Assembly (NCBI RefSeq): GCF_029867415.1
Contig: NW_026706178.1
Span: forward strand, 124,001-188,000
Reading direction: 5' to 3'
Source: Vicia villosa
Lineage: Eukaryota; Streptophyta; Magnoliopsida; Fabales; Fabaceae
DNA: 64,000 nucleotides
Positions 21,646 through 33,441 of this stretch are shown here, in pieces. The number at the start of each line of letters is the position of its first letter. Within the stretch, counting starts at the first letter, position 1. A program made the position numbers and the translations under genes. The notes under the pieces are model-generated. The model had not been told where the DNA came from and ran no database searches. It worked only from the letters and a program-made list of their open reading frames with translations.

Positions 21646-22560
21646 TTTTTTCGAGAAAATAAAAACTCATAGATTTAACAACAAAAGAAAATGTGTTACT
21701 TGAGACAACATATATAATGCATTATTTAAGGTTTAAAAGATATAACCTTTCTTGATGCATCAAGTTTGTAGAACAAATTACACAAGTTGGATGTATTATT
21801 TTAGGGTTTCCATTACTAATGATTATATATCGAATTTATCGTGTCAGTTTTTGACGACAGGATAGTGAGTTGTGCAGTGAGCCATTAGAGAGTGCAAATA
21901 TGAATATCCTTTCCAGAAGCTTTTTCAACCAAGGACAAGTGGTGTTTTGAGTCTTTCTTCACTGGATTCATAAATCAAAGCCATTCCAAAAAATATAAAG
22001 TCAAAAATCACTTAATTGAAACCTTAGGTTGAAAATCACTTAAATGTAAACCTAAACTTAAATTAAAGCCATACAATGTTGTAGCAAACAAAAAAAAATT
22101 GAAAAATTAAGATGTGGTTCTTTAGAGAAATGGGATAAACTAACCTCCTCAAGAGTATGAAGATGACATTGGTAGCTATAAAAAGATCACAAAACACATG
22201 TTAGTGAAACAAATCAAACCCTAATAGAATACATCTATGAGATTAACAAACAACAAATATTATACCTTTCAAACAAACACCAGTAGGTCGTCGTTCTTCA
22301 AGTATTGAGATGATATTGTTTATAGATCGATTGGGGTTTGGTCAGATTTCAAAATGAACCTTGTATTTTGAAGTATCATAATTTTGGTAGTGACAACAAG
22401 TCAACAACGAAGGGGAGCGACATGATAATAAACGACGAGAGGAACAGAGTGATGGTTCATGGGTGTTGATGGTAATGACAGAGAAGATGAAGGAATGAAG
22501 GAGAGCGGCAACAGAGTGATTTCAGAAAGGATGAGTGAATGAGGTTAGGGTTACAAATTG
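21646..22560. other. Spacer; possible minus-strand 5' exon-like sequence
   Basis: On the minus strand, 22560 to about 22266 is CT-rich, UTR-like sequence that ends in GAAAG followed by GTATAAT, a potential splice donor. No coding frame follows. It may be a transcribed gene remnant, but nothing in it can be named. Confidence 0.25.
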
Positions 22561-22838
22561 GTTTTATCAAATTAGTATGGGCTTAGAAATTGAGCTGTGT
22601 TGTTTGGATAAAGGTAAGGAGTAATAAACCAATAGAATAATAAAACTATCGTTCGGGTTCGGAGTCCGACGGGTCCAATAAATTCATCCGAACCCGACCA
22701 CAGTTGCCCCTTTAAATCCGTTATTCTCACCCGCACAAATCGCAGAACCGAATAAGCCTGACTGAAGGCTGAAATATTCATACGGGTCGGTCGGTTTTTC
22801 TCAGATGGTTCCAAGTTGTCCACCCCTAGTCGCAAACA

Positions 22839-22940
22839 TCAGCTATAAACTATAAGTTATCAGTCATCAGTCATTAGCCATAAGCTATAAGCTATCAGCT
22901 AGTTTATCAGTCAACCGCTATTTTTAACAAACAGACCCTT
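22839..22940 (-). mobile_element. Fragment of the hAT-like MITE family (copy 3)
   Basis: The minus strand starts AAGGGTCTGTTTGTTAAAAA and continues with GCGGTTGACTGATAAACTAG, matching the ends of the copies at 12564 and 9885. Only about 100 bp are present. The adjacent block 22610-22835 is a GC-richer repeat (GGGTTCGGAGTCCGACGGGT, ending TTGTCCACCCCTAG) of unknown type. Confidence 0.6.
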
Positions 22941-23332
22941 AGAAGTTGAGGTTTCGAACCAGACGTTGAAGCCAAATTTTTATTTGTATATTTAATTAGA
23001 TAAACATTGAAAAAAATGAAAATATAATAAAAAAAATTATTTTGTCAATAAATAAATGATTTAATAATCTATTAGAATTAATTTTGATTTTTTTTTAAAT
23101 TTTTAAAAATAATAATTTATATTATAAATATAATAAAAATTAATTATAAATGATGTGGAATTTCATTTATGACATTTAAGTCTTGACACATCTTCAATTG
23201 AACTGACACGTCATAAAAAATGACATCTAAATAAAATGAGGGACTAAAATCACGATAAAAACAAAATGAAGGGACCAAAAAAAATCAATGGAAAAGAAGG
23301 CTAAAATATAAGCTCAATGAATTAAAAGATGG

Positions 23333-23489
23333 TGCATTGACACTATAAAATAATTTTACACGGTTATTCAATCAAGATTTATCACTTAATCATGTCATAT
23401 AATTTATTTAAAAGTAACATTATAATTTGACACTTAGTATAATTGTAATTGGTTGACAGTGTAAAATAATTTTATACTGTCAGTGTAAT
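23333..23489. mobile_element. MITE of about 157 bp
   Basis: The ends GCATTGACACTATAAAATAA and, inverted, TACACTGACAGTATAAAATT form an inverted repeat of about 25 bp with a few mismatches. The interior is AT-rich. Similar but more diverged hairpins lie near 29441-29610 and 11560-11700. Confidence 0.55.
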
Positions 23490-24510
23490 ATATTTATTCT
23501 ATTTATAAATTCTTTTTTATTTATTTAGCTATGTCATACCTGTAACTTAAGTAAATACATATCCCATTTTCTCTTCTTTTTATATTTTGCTATACTATAT
23601 AAATTCTTAATAGACTTTATTTTTAATCAAAGTAGTGAGACTTGGATTTTTTTTCCATAATTCATTCTAATGTGCAAAAGTCTTATCCAATCATATTATC
23701 AATTTTAGATGACGGACACTTGCAAGTTAGTAATCATAGAAATTAGTATTCATTGATATTTTAGAGTTATTGACGAAGACATTATTATTTATTTGTCAAT
23801 CATAATAGGTTTGATTTACCTTTCTATAGATTTTGTTGATTTAATTTTTTTTATTTAAATTATTATTTAATTTTTGAGTTTTTTTTTCTCTTCAAAATTA
23901 TTATTTAATTTTAAAGTAATTTTTGATTTTGGGCTTAAAAGATTTGGTTCCACCAAGTATTGACCCATGCCCTTTACATTAACAAAACACTCCACATCCA
24001 CTAGGCCACTTCTACTCTTTGTATACTAATTGCAATGCATTTCTATATAATACATAGTGTAGAAATTTATTTATTAAATATATTATATTTTGTTTTGAGT
24101 TTTGGTATTAATTTTTATTAATATTTTTCAACTATATTAAGCACTCATGAAAGAACTCACATTAGTTTTAGATAGATTAAGCAATGAGATGAAAATATTA
24201 ATAGATGAATTATTTAATAAATTAAATAATTATAAAATAGTTAAAATATTTAATAAACTAATATTTTTAAATATTAATTAGTTAAGGTATATTTAACTAT
24301 TGAAACATATTTTTAAAATGTAATTGGATATTTCAACTATTAATATTTAAAATATTAATAGTTGATAGATTCAATAGTTAAAATATTAATAGTTTATATA
24401 TTAAATAATTAAAATATTTAATAAATTAAATAGTTAAAATATTAATAGTTGAAACCCAGAATTAGGGATCTAAACCAATAAATATAGTAGCAGAAATCCA
24501 GAATTAGAGA

Positions 24511-24512
<2 letters not shown>
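23490..24512. other. AT-rich spacer, no gene seen
   Basis: From 24170 on it is built of degenerate words such as AATATTAATAGTTAAAATAT that recur on both strands up to about 25060. I find no ORF and no element terminus. Confidence 0.55.

Positions 24513-24605
<93 letters not shown>
24513..24605. repeat. (TA)n microsatellite
   Basis: A pure TA run of about 93 bp, followed by TTCAGGAACTAAAC. It lies in the AT-rich spacer. Confidence 0.95.
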
Positions 24606-24608
<3 letters not shown>

Positions 24609-25079
24609 GGAACTAAACAAAACACACGCTAACTAATTAGGGACCTAAACCAATATATATATAAATTAAATAATTATTTTATTAAATTTTTCAAATTTAA
24701 TTAGTTTATTAAATTCAATAGTTAAATATACCTTAACTATTTAACATTTAAAATAATTATTTTTCTAAATATACCTTAACTATTTAATATTTAAAATAAT
24801 CAATTATATAATAGTTATTTAATATTCAGTTAAAATAATTAATTTTTAATTAAAATAATTATTTAATATTTAATTAGTTTATTAAATTCATACCTTAACT
24901 ATTTAATTTTTAATTGATTATATTTAATATTTAACTATTTCATATTTATTTGATATTAGTATTAAATAAATATTTGAAGTATTAAATAAATATATATTTG
25001 TTTTTATTAAATAAACAAATATTTGAAGTTTCAAATATTTTAACTACTTATTAATACTGAAGCATTTATGTAATATATA

Positions 25080-25430
25080 TGATGTTGCATTCCAATGATA
25101 GAATGGAAAGTGTGGCTTAGTGGTTGAACATTAACATGTGAGGGTAAGGGGCAACAAAAAAATCTGCTTGCGTGGAATTTCAGTAAATAAAAAAATAAAA
25201 AAAAGAAATAAAGTGGCTGCCACGTCAGAAATTTAAAAAATGAAAAAATAAAAAAGGGTTGCCATGTCAGCAACGTTTGCCACGTCATAGTTTTTTTAAC
25301 AGAACTTTGACGTTAGGGACCAAAACAAACACGAAATGAACATATAGGGAGTTGGACAAAAAAAAAGATACAGGGACCAAAATCAAAAACACGCTAACTT
25401 ACAGGGACGAAAACACTATTTAAGCCTTAA
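25080..25430. mobile_element. End fragment of a Mutator-like legume repeat
   Basis: It contains TGCCACGTCAG-type words (25218, 25262, 25279), GACGTTAGGGACCAAAAC and an end that reads, inverted, AAGGCTTAAATAGTGTTTTC. The GGCTTAAAT terminus and the repeated GGGACCAAAA words match the family of 6584-7584 and 29121-29402. The opposite end was not found, so it is probably truncated. Confidence 0.45.
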
Positions 25431-25508
25431 TTCAAAAACAAGTTATTAAAAAGGTGATCAACAGATCCAACCCCCCAATCAAACCAAAAACCTATACCAT
25501 CAAATGAG

Positions 25509-26695
25509 CTATATGATGTTTAATCCCTTTGGATTGTCATCCTTATAAACTATACATTCTATAATATTGTCGATAGTATTTCTATTTGTAACATGCCCAA
25601 AAACTAACTCATTCCTATAATGCCATACACCATAGACCGTCTCAGTAAATGCTAGTTTCAGAGTTCTGGCGCGCCAACCTTTCTTTGAAGAGTATTGCAG
25701 GACCCAATCTAGCTCCTCTTTCCAACCCTTTGGCTGATGATCAACTTTCAGCCAATGCAGGACCCCTTTCCAAATATCATGAGTAATCCTGCATTTAAAA
25801 AACAAGTGTTCCAAAGTTTCAATCTACAAATTGCAAATACTACATATATCTTCATGAATCATATGGAATCTTTTCAATCTATCCTTAGTATGGAGCTTTT
25901 CATGGCAGGTCATCCAAGTAGTATGCAAAGCCCTTGGTCTTGCAGCATTATTCCTGAATAAATGCCTCTACTTCACACGCTTATTGCCTTCATTCATGGC
26001 TTGATACATGGTTCGCATTTTGAACTTGCCAGCATTGACCAAGTTCTCCCAGGCTTGCGGGTACTGCACCACCATATCTTTAGGCTCCATGATTCTTTTC
26101 AATATCCACGAACTAGTCATACCTGCAGAAGCCTCCATGATGTTTCTACCTTTCAGGAAATACTCATGGGTCCACTTGACCCACAAATTATCTGCCTTGA
26201 TGCATAAGTTCCACAGATACTTAAGCATAGTGATTTTGTTACAGTCAGTGAGGTTGTAAATATTCAGGCCCCCTTGATCTCTTGATTTGCAGACAGTATA
26301 TCCAGGCAATAGGGCATTTCCTAGTCATCTCAGTGCTTCCAGATCAGATGAAGACCCTGCACATTGTGCCATTTTCCTAATTACAAACTGAGGCAAAGGC
26401 AAGCAGTGTATCCAGTATTGTGTGATAGTCAAGACGATACTCTTCACTAGTTGGACTCTTCCATCCTAACTTAGAATCTTGGAGATCTAATGATTCATTC
26501 TCTGCAAAATATTTTCAATGAGAGGCATATAATGACTTATGTTGAGCTTTCTACTAGTGATAAGGACTCCTAGATATCTCACAGGCAGCCGACCCTCCTA
26601 AAAAGTGTTAATCTCTTTCATCAACTGTTTATCCTCATTATTCAAACCACCAAATTAGATCTTGCACTTCTTTAGACTCACCACCACATTATTCA
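25509..26695 (-). pseudogene. LINE ORF2 3' remnant (RT end and zf-RVT)
   Basis: Read on the minus strand, 26695-26310 gives broken pieces of the RT C-terminus (LPVRYLGVLITSRKLNISHY, ILSQDGRVQLVKS-like with stops). It continues with GGLNIYNLTDCNKITMLKYL and NLWVKWTHEYFLKG (26280-26150), and finally the zf-RVT piece MEHLFFKCRITHDIWKGVLH and ETVYGVWHYRNELVFG (25814-25580). Stops and frameshifts are scattered through it. No poly(T) marks the 3' end. It is the same subfamily as the fragment at 20.6 kb. Confidence 0.85.
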
Positions 26696-26704
26696 AGAAG
26701 GAAG

Positions 26705-28650
26705 CTTAATGACAATAGTGAACCTATGATTATGGTATAATATCATCAAATTTGTGCATATAGGCTATTCAATCTAGTTAATGCAAAGATTGTGTTGAGT
26801 CAAGATATTGTGGTTGATGAAAATTCTTCCTGGGATTGGAATTCGAGTAATTCAATTAACAAGCCAATAATGAGCTCTTACTTCGAATAAGCAACTACTA
26901 AAGTCAAAGTTGATGCAATTGTAGAAACTCCATTCGAAGTCGAAGCAGTTGCCAACATTCCTGACACAGTCGAAGAAGGTGTGGCTGCTACAAACCAAAG
27001 ACCTCAAAAAACTCGAAAGCAAGAATTCAAGACTACGAAGTAGCTGGTGATGATGAAGTCACACCATATGGAGAATTAATTTATTTTGCTTTACTTGCAG
27101 GTATTGAACTAACCAACTATATCGAGGCTTTAAAGATTCAACGATGGAAGTTAGATATGGTCGAAGAGTTATAGGCAATCGAGAGAAACAACACATGGGG
27201 GTTTATCAAATTTCCATCACATACAAAAGCTATCAACATAAAGTGGGTTTTCAAAATGAAACACAATGCTGATGGGTTGATAGCAAGACATAAAGCAAGA
27301 TTAGTAGCTCGAGGATTTCTTCAAAAAGCAGGGCTCGACTACTCTGAAGTATTTGCTCCATTAGCAAGATTGGAGACTATTCGACTAGTGGTAGCATTGG
27401 CATGCAACCAAGGCTAGTCGACATTTTACTTAGATGTGAAGTCAGCATTTCTGAATGGTCCTTTAGACGAAGAGGTTTATGTCACACAACCTCATAGTTT
27501 TGTGATTCAGAAGGAAGCGAGTAAAGTATATAAGTTGCACAAAGCACTATATGGTCTCAAGCAAGCACCTAGGACATGGAACAAGAAAATCGAATCATAC
27601 TTAGTCGAATTATGATTTTTCAAATGCAAGTCTGAGTATGGTGTGTATGTTCAGGTTGTGGCACAACATATAACAATCATCTGCTTATATATCGATGACT
27701 TGCTGGTAACTGGAAATAACTTAGAGAACTTGTCGAAGTTCAAAGAGCTGATGATGAAGAAATTTGAAATGTCGGATCTGGGAAAATTGTCTTATTTCCT
27801 AGGCATGGAATTTTAAATTTCAAAGCAAGGTATGGTGCTGCATCAAAGGAAGTATATCAAAGAGATACTCGAGAGATTCAGAATGGGTGATTCAAATCCT
27901 GCATCCTCACCTATCGAAACAAACTTGAAGTTGGAGAAGCATGGACAGAAAGACAAAGTCGATGTAACTTTGTTCAAGAAAATTATTGGATCTCTCAGAT
28001 ATGTGTGCAACAGTCAACTTAATATAGGTTTCGCAGTCGGATTAGTGAGCAGATACATAAGTGAACCAAGAGTGTCACACATGAAGGATGAAAGAAGAAT
28101 TCTAAGATACCTAAAAGGATCAATAAACTATGGAATTCTATTTTGACGAGAATCTGAAGGCAAAGAAGCAACAGTTACTTGCTTTTTAGATGCTGATTGG
28201 TGTGGAGATAAGGAAGATCGAAGATGCACAACTGGATATTTCTTTCAAGTATTTGGTGCCCCAATTTCATGGTGTTCGAAGAAACAACCTGTGGTGGCAT
28301 TATCATCGTGTGAAGCTGAATATATAGTAGGATCCTATGATGCATGTCAAGCAAATTGGATCAGACCAGTACTTGAAGAAATGGAGGTCGAAGTGAAGAA
28401 ACCTCTTGTGTTGCAAATCGACAACAAGTCACCCATAAATTTGGCGAAGAATACAGTTCTGCATGAAAGGAGTAAGCATATCGAAGCTAGATTTCACTTC
28501 CTGCGGGAAAAGGTAAATCGAGGTGAACTTGAAATTAGGCATTGCTCGAGTGAAACAGAGTTGACCAACAGTTTCACCAAAGGATTGAAGATCGACAGAT
28601 TCATAAATTTGAGAAAGAAATTAGGAATAGTTCAGATTGACTTTTTTTAG
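26705..28650 (+). pseudogene. Decayed Ty1/copia polyprotein (integrase C-terminus, RT, RNase H)
   Basis: The order is: integrase tail (RLFNLVNAKIVLSQDIVVDE); RT with NNTWGFIKFPSH, WVFKMKHNADG, ARLVARGF, YSEVFAPLARLETIR, DVKSAFLNGPLDEEVYV, LYGLKQAPRTWNKK and the catalytic box CLYIDDLLVTGN (about 27690-27725); then FEMSDLGKLSYFLGMEF, SLRYVCNSQLN and ILRYLKGS. RNase H has DADWCGDKEDRRCTTGY, SSCEAEYI, DNKSPINLAKN and HERSKHIE. Several in-frame stops are visible (for example after ACNQG, VEL and GMEF), so it is dead. The 5' half is missing and the fragment abuts the minus-strand LINE remnant at about 26700. Confidence 0.92.
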
Positions 28651-28684
28651 AGTTGTTCGACAACTTGGATTATAGGGGGTATAT

Positions 28685-28871
28685 TGAGATATTATTGGGA
28701 TTGATATATTATTGATATAATATCAAACATAATCCAAGTTGTGTAAGCTCAAACTCAATTAGAGTTGTATATAAATAGTCATAGTCTATATCATTATATG
28801 TACAATTCAATTTAATAATATATTCCTTATTTCCTTATTCTCTTTATTCTCTCCTCATTAAAAGTGTCTCA
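28685..28871 (+). mobile_element. 3' LTR of the decayed copia element
   Basis: A purine-rich tract (TATAGGGGGTATAT) after RNase H leads into TGAGATATTATTGGGATTGA, and the segment ends AAAGTGTCTCA, so it is bounded by the inverted pair TGAGA/TCTCA. Length is 187 bp. It contains a TATA-like GTATATAAATAG near 28768. The left LTR is not present in the window. Confidence 0.7.
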
Positions 28872-29120
28872 CACACTAACACCGATAAATTTGATAGAAA
28901 AATTCTTAGATTTTGGTCTAATGTCTCCAAGATTCATTTGTTTCCTTGTTATTTCATATTTATTAATATATTTCATTAGGGTGCTTCTTAGATGTATCTT
29001 TGGGTGTCAATTTAGTTTGAATGTCTTAGATATTATCTTTGCACCATTTTTTTTATAGTTTTTTAATAATTGAAAAACAATATTTTAATTTAAAGTTGAA
29101 TATCTCATTTTATATATTAT

Positions 29121-29402
29121 AGACTTAAATGCACTTTTGGTCCTTGCAAATTAGCGAGTTTTATATTTTCGTCCCTGTAAGTTTTTTTTTATGGTCTGAG
29201 TCCCTATTTCACTTTTGCGTTCATTTTAGTCCCTAAAATTAAAATCCGCAGGAAACCTGCGGACTTTCCTGCGAATTTTGGCGTTAGGGACTAAACCTCA
29301 AGCAAAAAGTAAGATATAGGGACTCAAACAAAAAAAAAAACTTAATAGAGACGAAAATAAAAAAACTCGCTAACTTACAGAGACCAGAAGTGCATTTAAG
29401 CT
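29121..29402. mobile_element. 282-bp foldback MITE (Mutator-like)
   Basis: The ends AGACTTAAATGCACTTTTGG and, inverted, AGCTTAAATGCACTTCTGGT continue as an inverted repeat of roughly 60 bp. The centre carries a small palindrome (CCGCAGGAAACCTGCGG). Flanks TATATTAT at 29113-29120 and 29403-29410 are an 8-bp duplication, 9 bp if one mismatch is allowed. It shares its terminal motif with 6584-7584. Confidence 0.8.
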
Positions 29403-29757
29403 TATATTATAATATATTTTTAAAGAAGTTATTTTGAAGGGTTTAATGGAGATGCACTCTCAATGTTAAATTTTATACATTGTCATCCAATAAAAATATA
29501 TCAATCTATCATGTTATATAATTAATTAAAAATTCAGTCTGATTTGACAGGTTACATGATCGTCATTAATTAACAGTATAAAATTTTTTTACACTATTGA
29601 TACATAGTCCATTTTCTCTATTTTAAAATTTGATAAAATTGTATTTAAAATTTATGATTTCAATTATAATATTTTCGTGAATACCTCTCATTCCCTCAAA
29701 TATTTCGAGTAAGATCTAGCACTATTTCTTCTATTGTACTTGCCCACAAGTACAAAC

Positions 29758-30033
29758 TGTTAGAATATTTTATTAAATAAAATATTTCAATAATATTATG
29801 TGGGCATATATATTTAAATTGATTATATTAGCTATTTATCAATATGAAGCCTTAATTGATTTAGTGGTCAAAATTATGTAATAAGGCTAATTAGTTTTCT
29901 ATTTATATAATTAATTATTTATTAATTAATTGATATGGGCCAAATTGGATGGATGTCTGATGGCCCATTTCGGGATAATGGGAACCCTAATGGGCCATCA
30001 CCTATATAATGGGAACCCTAATGGGCCATCACC
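29758..30033 (+). mobile_element. Left LTR (partial) of the rearranged copia element
   Basis: It starts with TGTTAGAAT and contains a near-perfect direct repeat, GGGAACCCTAATGGGCCATC at 29979 and 30010, around a TATA-like CTATATAAT. The canonical CA end and primer-binding site are missing because the sequence switches to the gag-start segment at 30034. Confidence 0.65.
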
Positions 30034-30336
30034 TAAAGATTATTGTGCATGTCTCTACGGTTGTTTTTGACATGCCTACTAATGTTATTGTATGTTTATT
30101 GTTCTCTCATTTAGTTGTTGCTGCTACCGCTCCCAACTTTGTTGCTCAAATTAACTCCATCCCTATGCTGAATGGGATGAATTTCAAGTCTTGGTCCTAT
30201 TTGTTAGCTTTTATCTTCTTCTTTTTTTCCTTATGATATTATAATCAGTACAGAGCTTTCCAAGCTTAATATGTTGTTATTATACATCTTTTATTAAATT
30301 AAGGAAAAATAAAGTTTTCCTTTTTTTTATTCTATA

Positions 30337-30363
30337 CTAGATGTTGACCCGCGCGTTGCGCGG
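30337..30363 (-). mobile_element. Helitron 3' terminus, minus orientation (unit 1)
   Basis: On the minus strand the hairpin CCGCGC-AAC-GCGCGG (30363-30349) is followed by GTCAACAT and CTAG (30340-30337), then T. That is the Helitron 3' signature. The body would extend to higher coordinates and hold the Cassandra and solo-LTR insertions. A 5' TC end could not be placed. Confidence 0.65.
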
Positions 30364-32362
30364 AAAGACTTTAAAATGTTTTTTTATCTTAAATTTTTTG
30401 AAATTATAATTTATTAAAACTACCATGTTTATAATTTTAAGAATCTTAAAGCATGCTCTTCTATATTTTTTATTTATTTTATCTTTTGCATATAATATTT
30501 AGAATTTCTTCGAGTTTAAAATTATACAATTTAAATTAAAGATGTTGTCACCAATATGGATACCTAATTTCCTCTTTAATGGAAATAAATATTTTTAATT
30601 GTTGATTAAAAAGGTTGGATATAATACTTATTAATTAAATTTTTTATTGATTTGATTTTACCTATAATATATTGTATAAGATACCGAGAAAACAAATTCG
30701 AGTTATTAGTGAACTGAGATGGATATTTTTGTAGGTCTAATTTTAGAGCAACATTATAATATATTATTAAAGTTGTTAATATGATATAATTCATTGGACA
30801 AAAGAATTTAGGTCATATTCAATACATTATACTTCAAATTTAAAGAAACTATAATGATATATTTTATTTATTTTTGGTAAAAAGCAGTGACATATATAAT
30901 TGCAATAAAATGACTACTACAATCAAATTTAAAAAACTAAAATTTATAATAGACTAAGTAAATAGTCAAATAAAATAAATAGGACAAATATGAAGAAAGT
31001 AACTTCAATATCTTAATATCTTAGTCAGTTTTATATCCTTATAGATATGAAAGATTGTGAAGTTCGTACATACGATCTCTTACACATTAATTAGTTACAA
31101 TAGAGTTTTCAAAGTGTTAAAAATAAGCATATTATATACACGATAAAGTTTTCTTGTGTTCAGTTTTTTAACATTGAGGAGATGGAGATTATCAACTCAT
31201 TTGATTCTCATAAACAATAATTTCAATAGAAACAAATATTGAGTAGACTTATTATTTAAGTGTCAATATTAAGGAGAAAATCCTTACATAATGTGAAGTT
31301 GAAATTATTAAATAAAAATATTACCAAACACAATAGTCATAAAACTACTAATCTAATACTAATAATAATAAATAAATATTAAATTGATAAAATGGAGAAT
31401 TAGACAACTTGTATCTAAAGTTTTATGGATAGGACAAAGCTCTTACAAAAAATAATAATGAACTACAAATAAATGATGAGAATGTTTGGACATACTCTAC
31501 ATCCTCGCAGGTAGGAAATCAAGTGTTAGAAATGAAAGGAAATTAGGAGAATAAAAAATCTTAGGGGTCATGGAGTAATGTCTATGGTTTTCATTCTCTC
31601 CATGTATGTGAGAAATTATATTTAAGTTACAATTTAATTATTTGTTTTTGAGATACTTAAGGAGCTTAGCCAAATATTTTCGACGAAAATAATTACACTC
31701 TACCCAGATTTACCTCCGATCTCTTGTATTTACTTATTTCAAAGAAAATATAATTTTCATTGTTTCTTCTTGTTATACCCTATCCTATCTACCTTAAACC
31801 TGCAAAAACATACAATATTTAACATGAAAATAAAATAATTTAGTATGAGATTTAATAATAAGATAAACTAATCTACAAATTATTTTTGAAATAATTTGCA
31901 CAACTCATTAAAATACACAAATCTATAAAACATAGCAATGAAAGAAGAACTTCGGATTGAAGTTGTTATCGATAATAGACATAGTGAAAAATTCTAAATA
32001 ATAGTAAATAAGTGAAATGGGTATAGAAGTGAATAAATAACGAATGCGGGATTAAGGTTGTTTATAAAGGCGTGGAGGAATGCGAAGGGACAAAAGTAAT
32101 TCAAAGGTTTATGTTATAAATTTTCACCAATTAATAAAAATAGTAATTAATCAATTTATTAATTAAAATTTTATATTAATGTAATAAATGAGTGAATCAT
32201 CAATTTATTAATTAAATTTTTTTTGTTGAAATAATACTCACCGTTTTAACAAAATTTATTTAGTAATAAAAAAAATTAATTTGGAGTTAGTGAGGAAAAG
32301 TTGAAAAAAGGGTAACTATAAAACAGATCACACGCTTGATTTCTAATATGAGAGAATCAAAT

Positions 32363-33181
32363 TGTAACGCCCCAGATTGCTTTCAGGATGATCGACTGAC
32401 CCCACAAACGAACACGGGTCTTTTCAGCATGCTTTGACCTCACTCGCACGCTTTCTGGGAAACTTCCCAGAAGGTCACCCATCCCAATACTACTCCAAGT
32501 CAAGCACGCTTAACTGTGGAGTTCTTATGGAATGAGCTACCGAAAAGAAGATGCATCTTGTTGGTATAGGTAGTACCTATCAATCCTTATAAGCTTTCCT
32601 TCAACCATGCAGTCCCATACCTGCACGGATTTAGGATCCCTCTCATTCCGATGTAGCGACCACCCTAGCCCCAATTGGCCCTAGGTGTTCCATGCGGTGC
32701 AACCACCACTCGCCTTCTTCGGCCTCGGGTGTTACATGCCCACCAGCTTCCGCATGGTTCGTCCTCGAACCACATCGTACTGGGAGAGGTCTAGCTCTGA
32801 TACCATTTGTAACGCCCCAGATTGCTTTCAGGATGATCGACTGACCCCACAAACGAACACGGGTCTTTTCAGCATGCTTTGACCTCACTCGCACGCTTTC
32901 TGGGAAACTTCCCAGAAGGTCACCCATCCCAATACTACTCCAAGTCAAGCACGCTTAACTGTGGAGTTCTTATGGAATGAGCTACCGAAAAGAAGATGCA
33001 TCTTGTTGGTATAGGTAGTACCTATCAATCCTTATAAGCTTTCCTTCAACCATGCAGTCCCATACCTGCACGGATTTAGGATCCCTCTCATTCCGATGTA
33101 GCGACCACCCTAGCCCCAATTGGCCCCAGGTGTTCCATGCGGTGCAACCACCACTCGCCTTCTTCGGCCTCGGGTGTTACA
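32363..33181 (-). mobile_element. Cassandra-type TRIM retrotransposon, complete (unit 1)
   Basis: Two 374-bp LTRs (32363-32736 and 32808-33181) flank a 71-bp interior and differ at very few positions (I noted CCCTAGG/CCCCAGG). On the minus strand each LTR begins TGTAACACCCGAGG and ends GGGGCGTTACA. The interior opens with the primer-binding site AATGGTATCAGAGC, complementary to initiator tRNA-Met, and closes with a purine-rich GGAAGCTGGTGGGCA. A 5-bp duplication, CAAAT, flanks it (32358-32362, 33182-33186). Each LTR contains a 5S-rRNA-like segment. The element encodes nothing and needs outside proteins to move. Confidence 0.93.
32462..32526 (-). promoter_or_regulatory. 5S-rRNA-derived pol III promoter region in Cassandra LTR
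   Basis: The minus strand reads CAGTTAAGCGTGCTTG (5S A-box region), then AGTAGTATTGGGATGGGTGA and CC (C-box region) and CTTCTGGGAA, as in the 3' half of plant 5S rRNA. Cassandra elements are known to carry this promoter in the LTR. Further copies are at 32907-32971, 39764-39828 and 40209-40273. It is not a functional 5S gene, because the 5' half is absent. Confidence 0.85.
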
Positions 33182-33441
33182 CAAATAATAATGATTAAAT
33201 TTTGTTTTAATGAAATTCATAATTGTAGCATTTATTATAATCCACCGTTTTTGTTTTATTTAGTTTATACTCCACCGTTTAAAAAATTTATGCTCGATAT
33301 TATACATAAAATTAATGACAATTATTTGATTTTTTATTGGAACAATATGTAGTGATTGGTTGTCATTACATTCATTATAGTTAATTCAAAATTTATGGTA
33401 TTAAGTCGACCATTTTAAAAAAATATATGCTTAACTATTAT

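Noticed and set aside
22572..22835. 87-codon minus-strand ORF
   Set aside because: It falls in a dispersed non-coding repeat that ends TTGTCCACCCCTAG. The protein has no domain and the C-terminus is read from low-complexity sequence.
30034..30236. Independent gene from the gag-start segment (75-codon ORF)
   Set aside because: It is the first 161 bp of copia gag plus chance codons of the inserted block, and is repeated at 37320.
32462..32526. 5S rRNA gene
   Set aside because: Only the 3' half of 5S is recognisable and it lies in both LTRs of a TRIM, so it is a derived promoter and not a 5S gene.
32643..32948. 101-codon minus-strand ORF, repeated at 39945-40250
   Set aside because: It is a read through the Cassandra LTR, tRNA primer site and 5S-like segment. 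Cassandra elements code for no protein.
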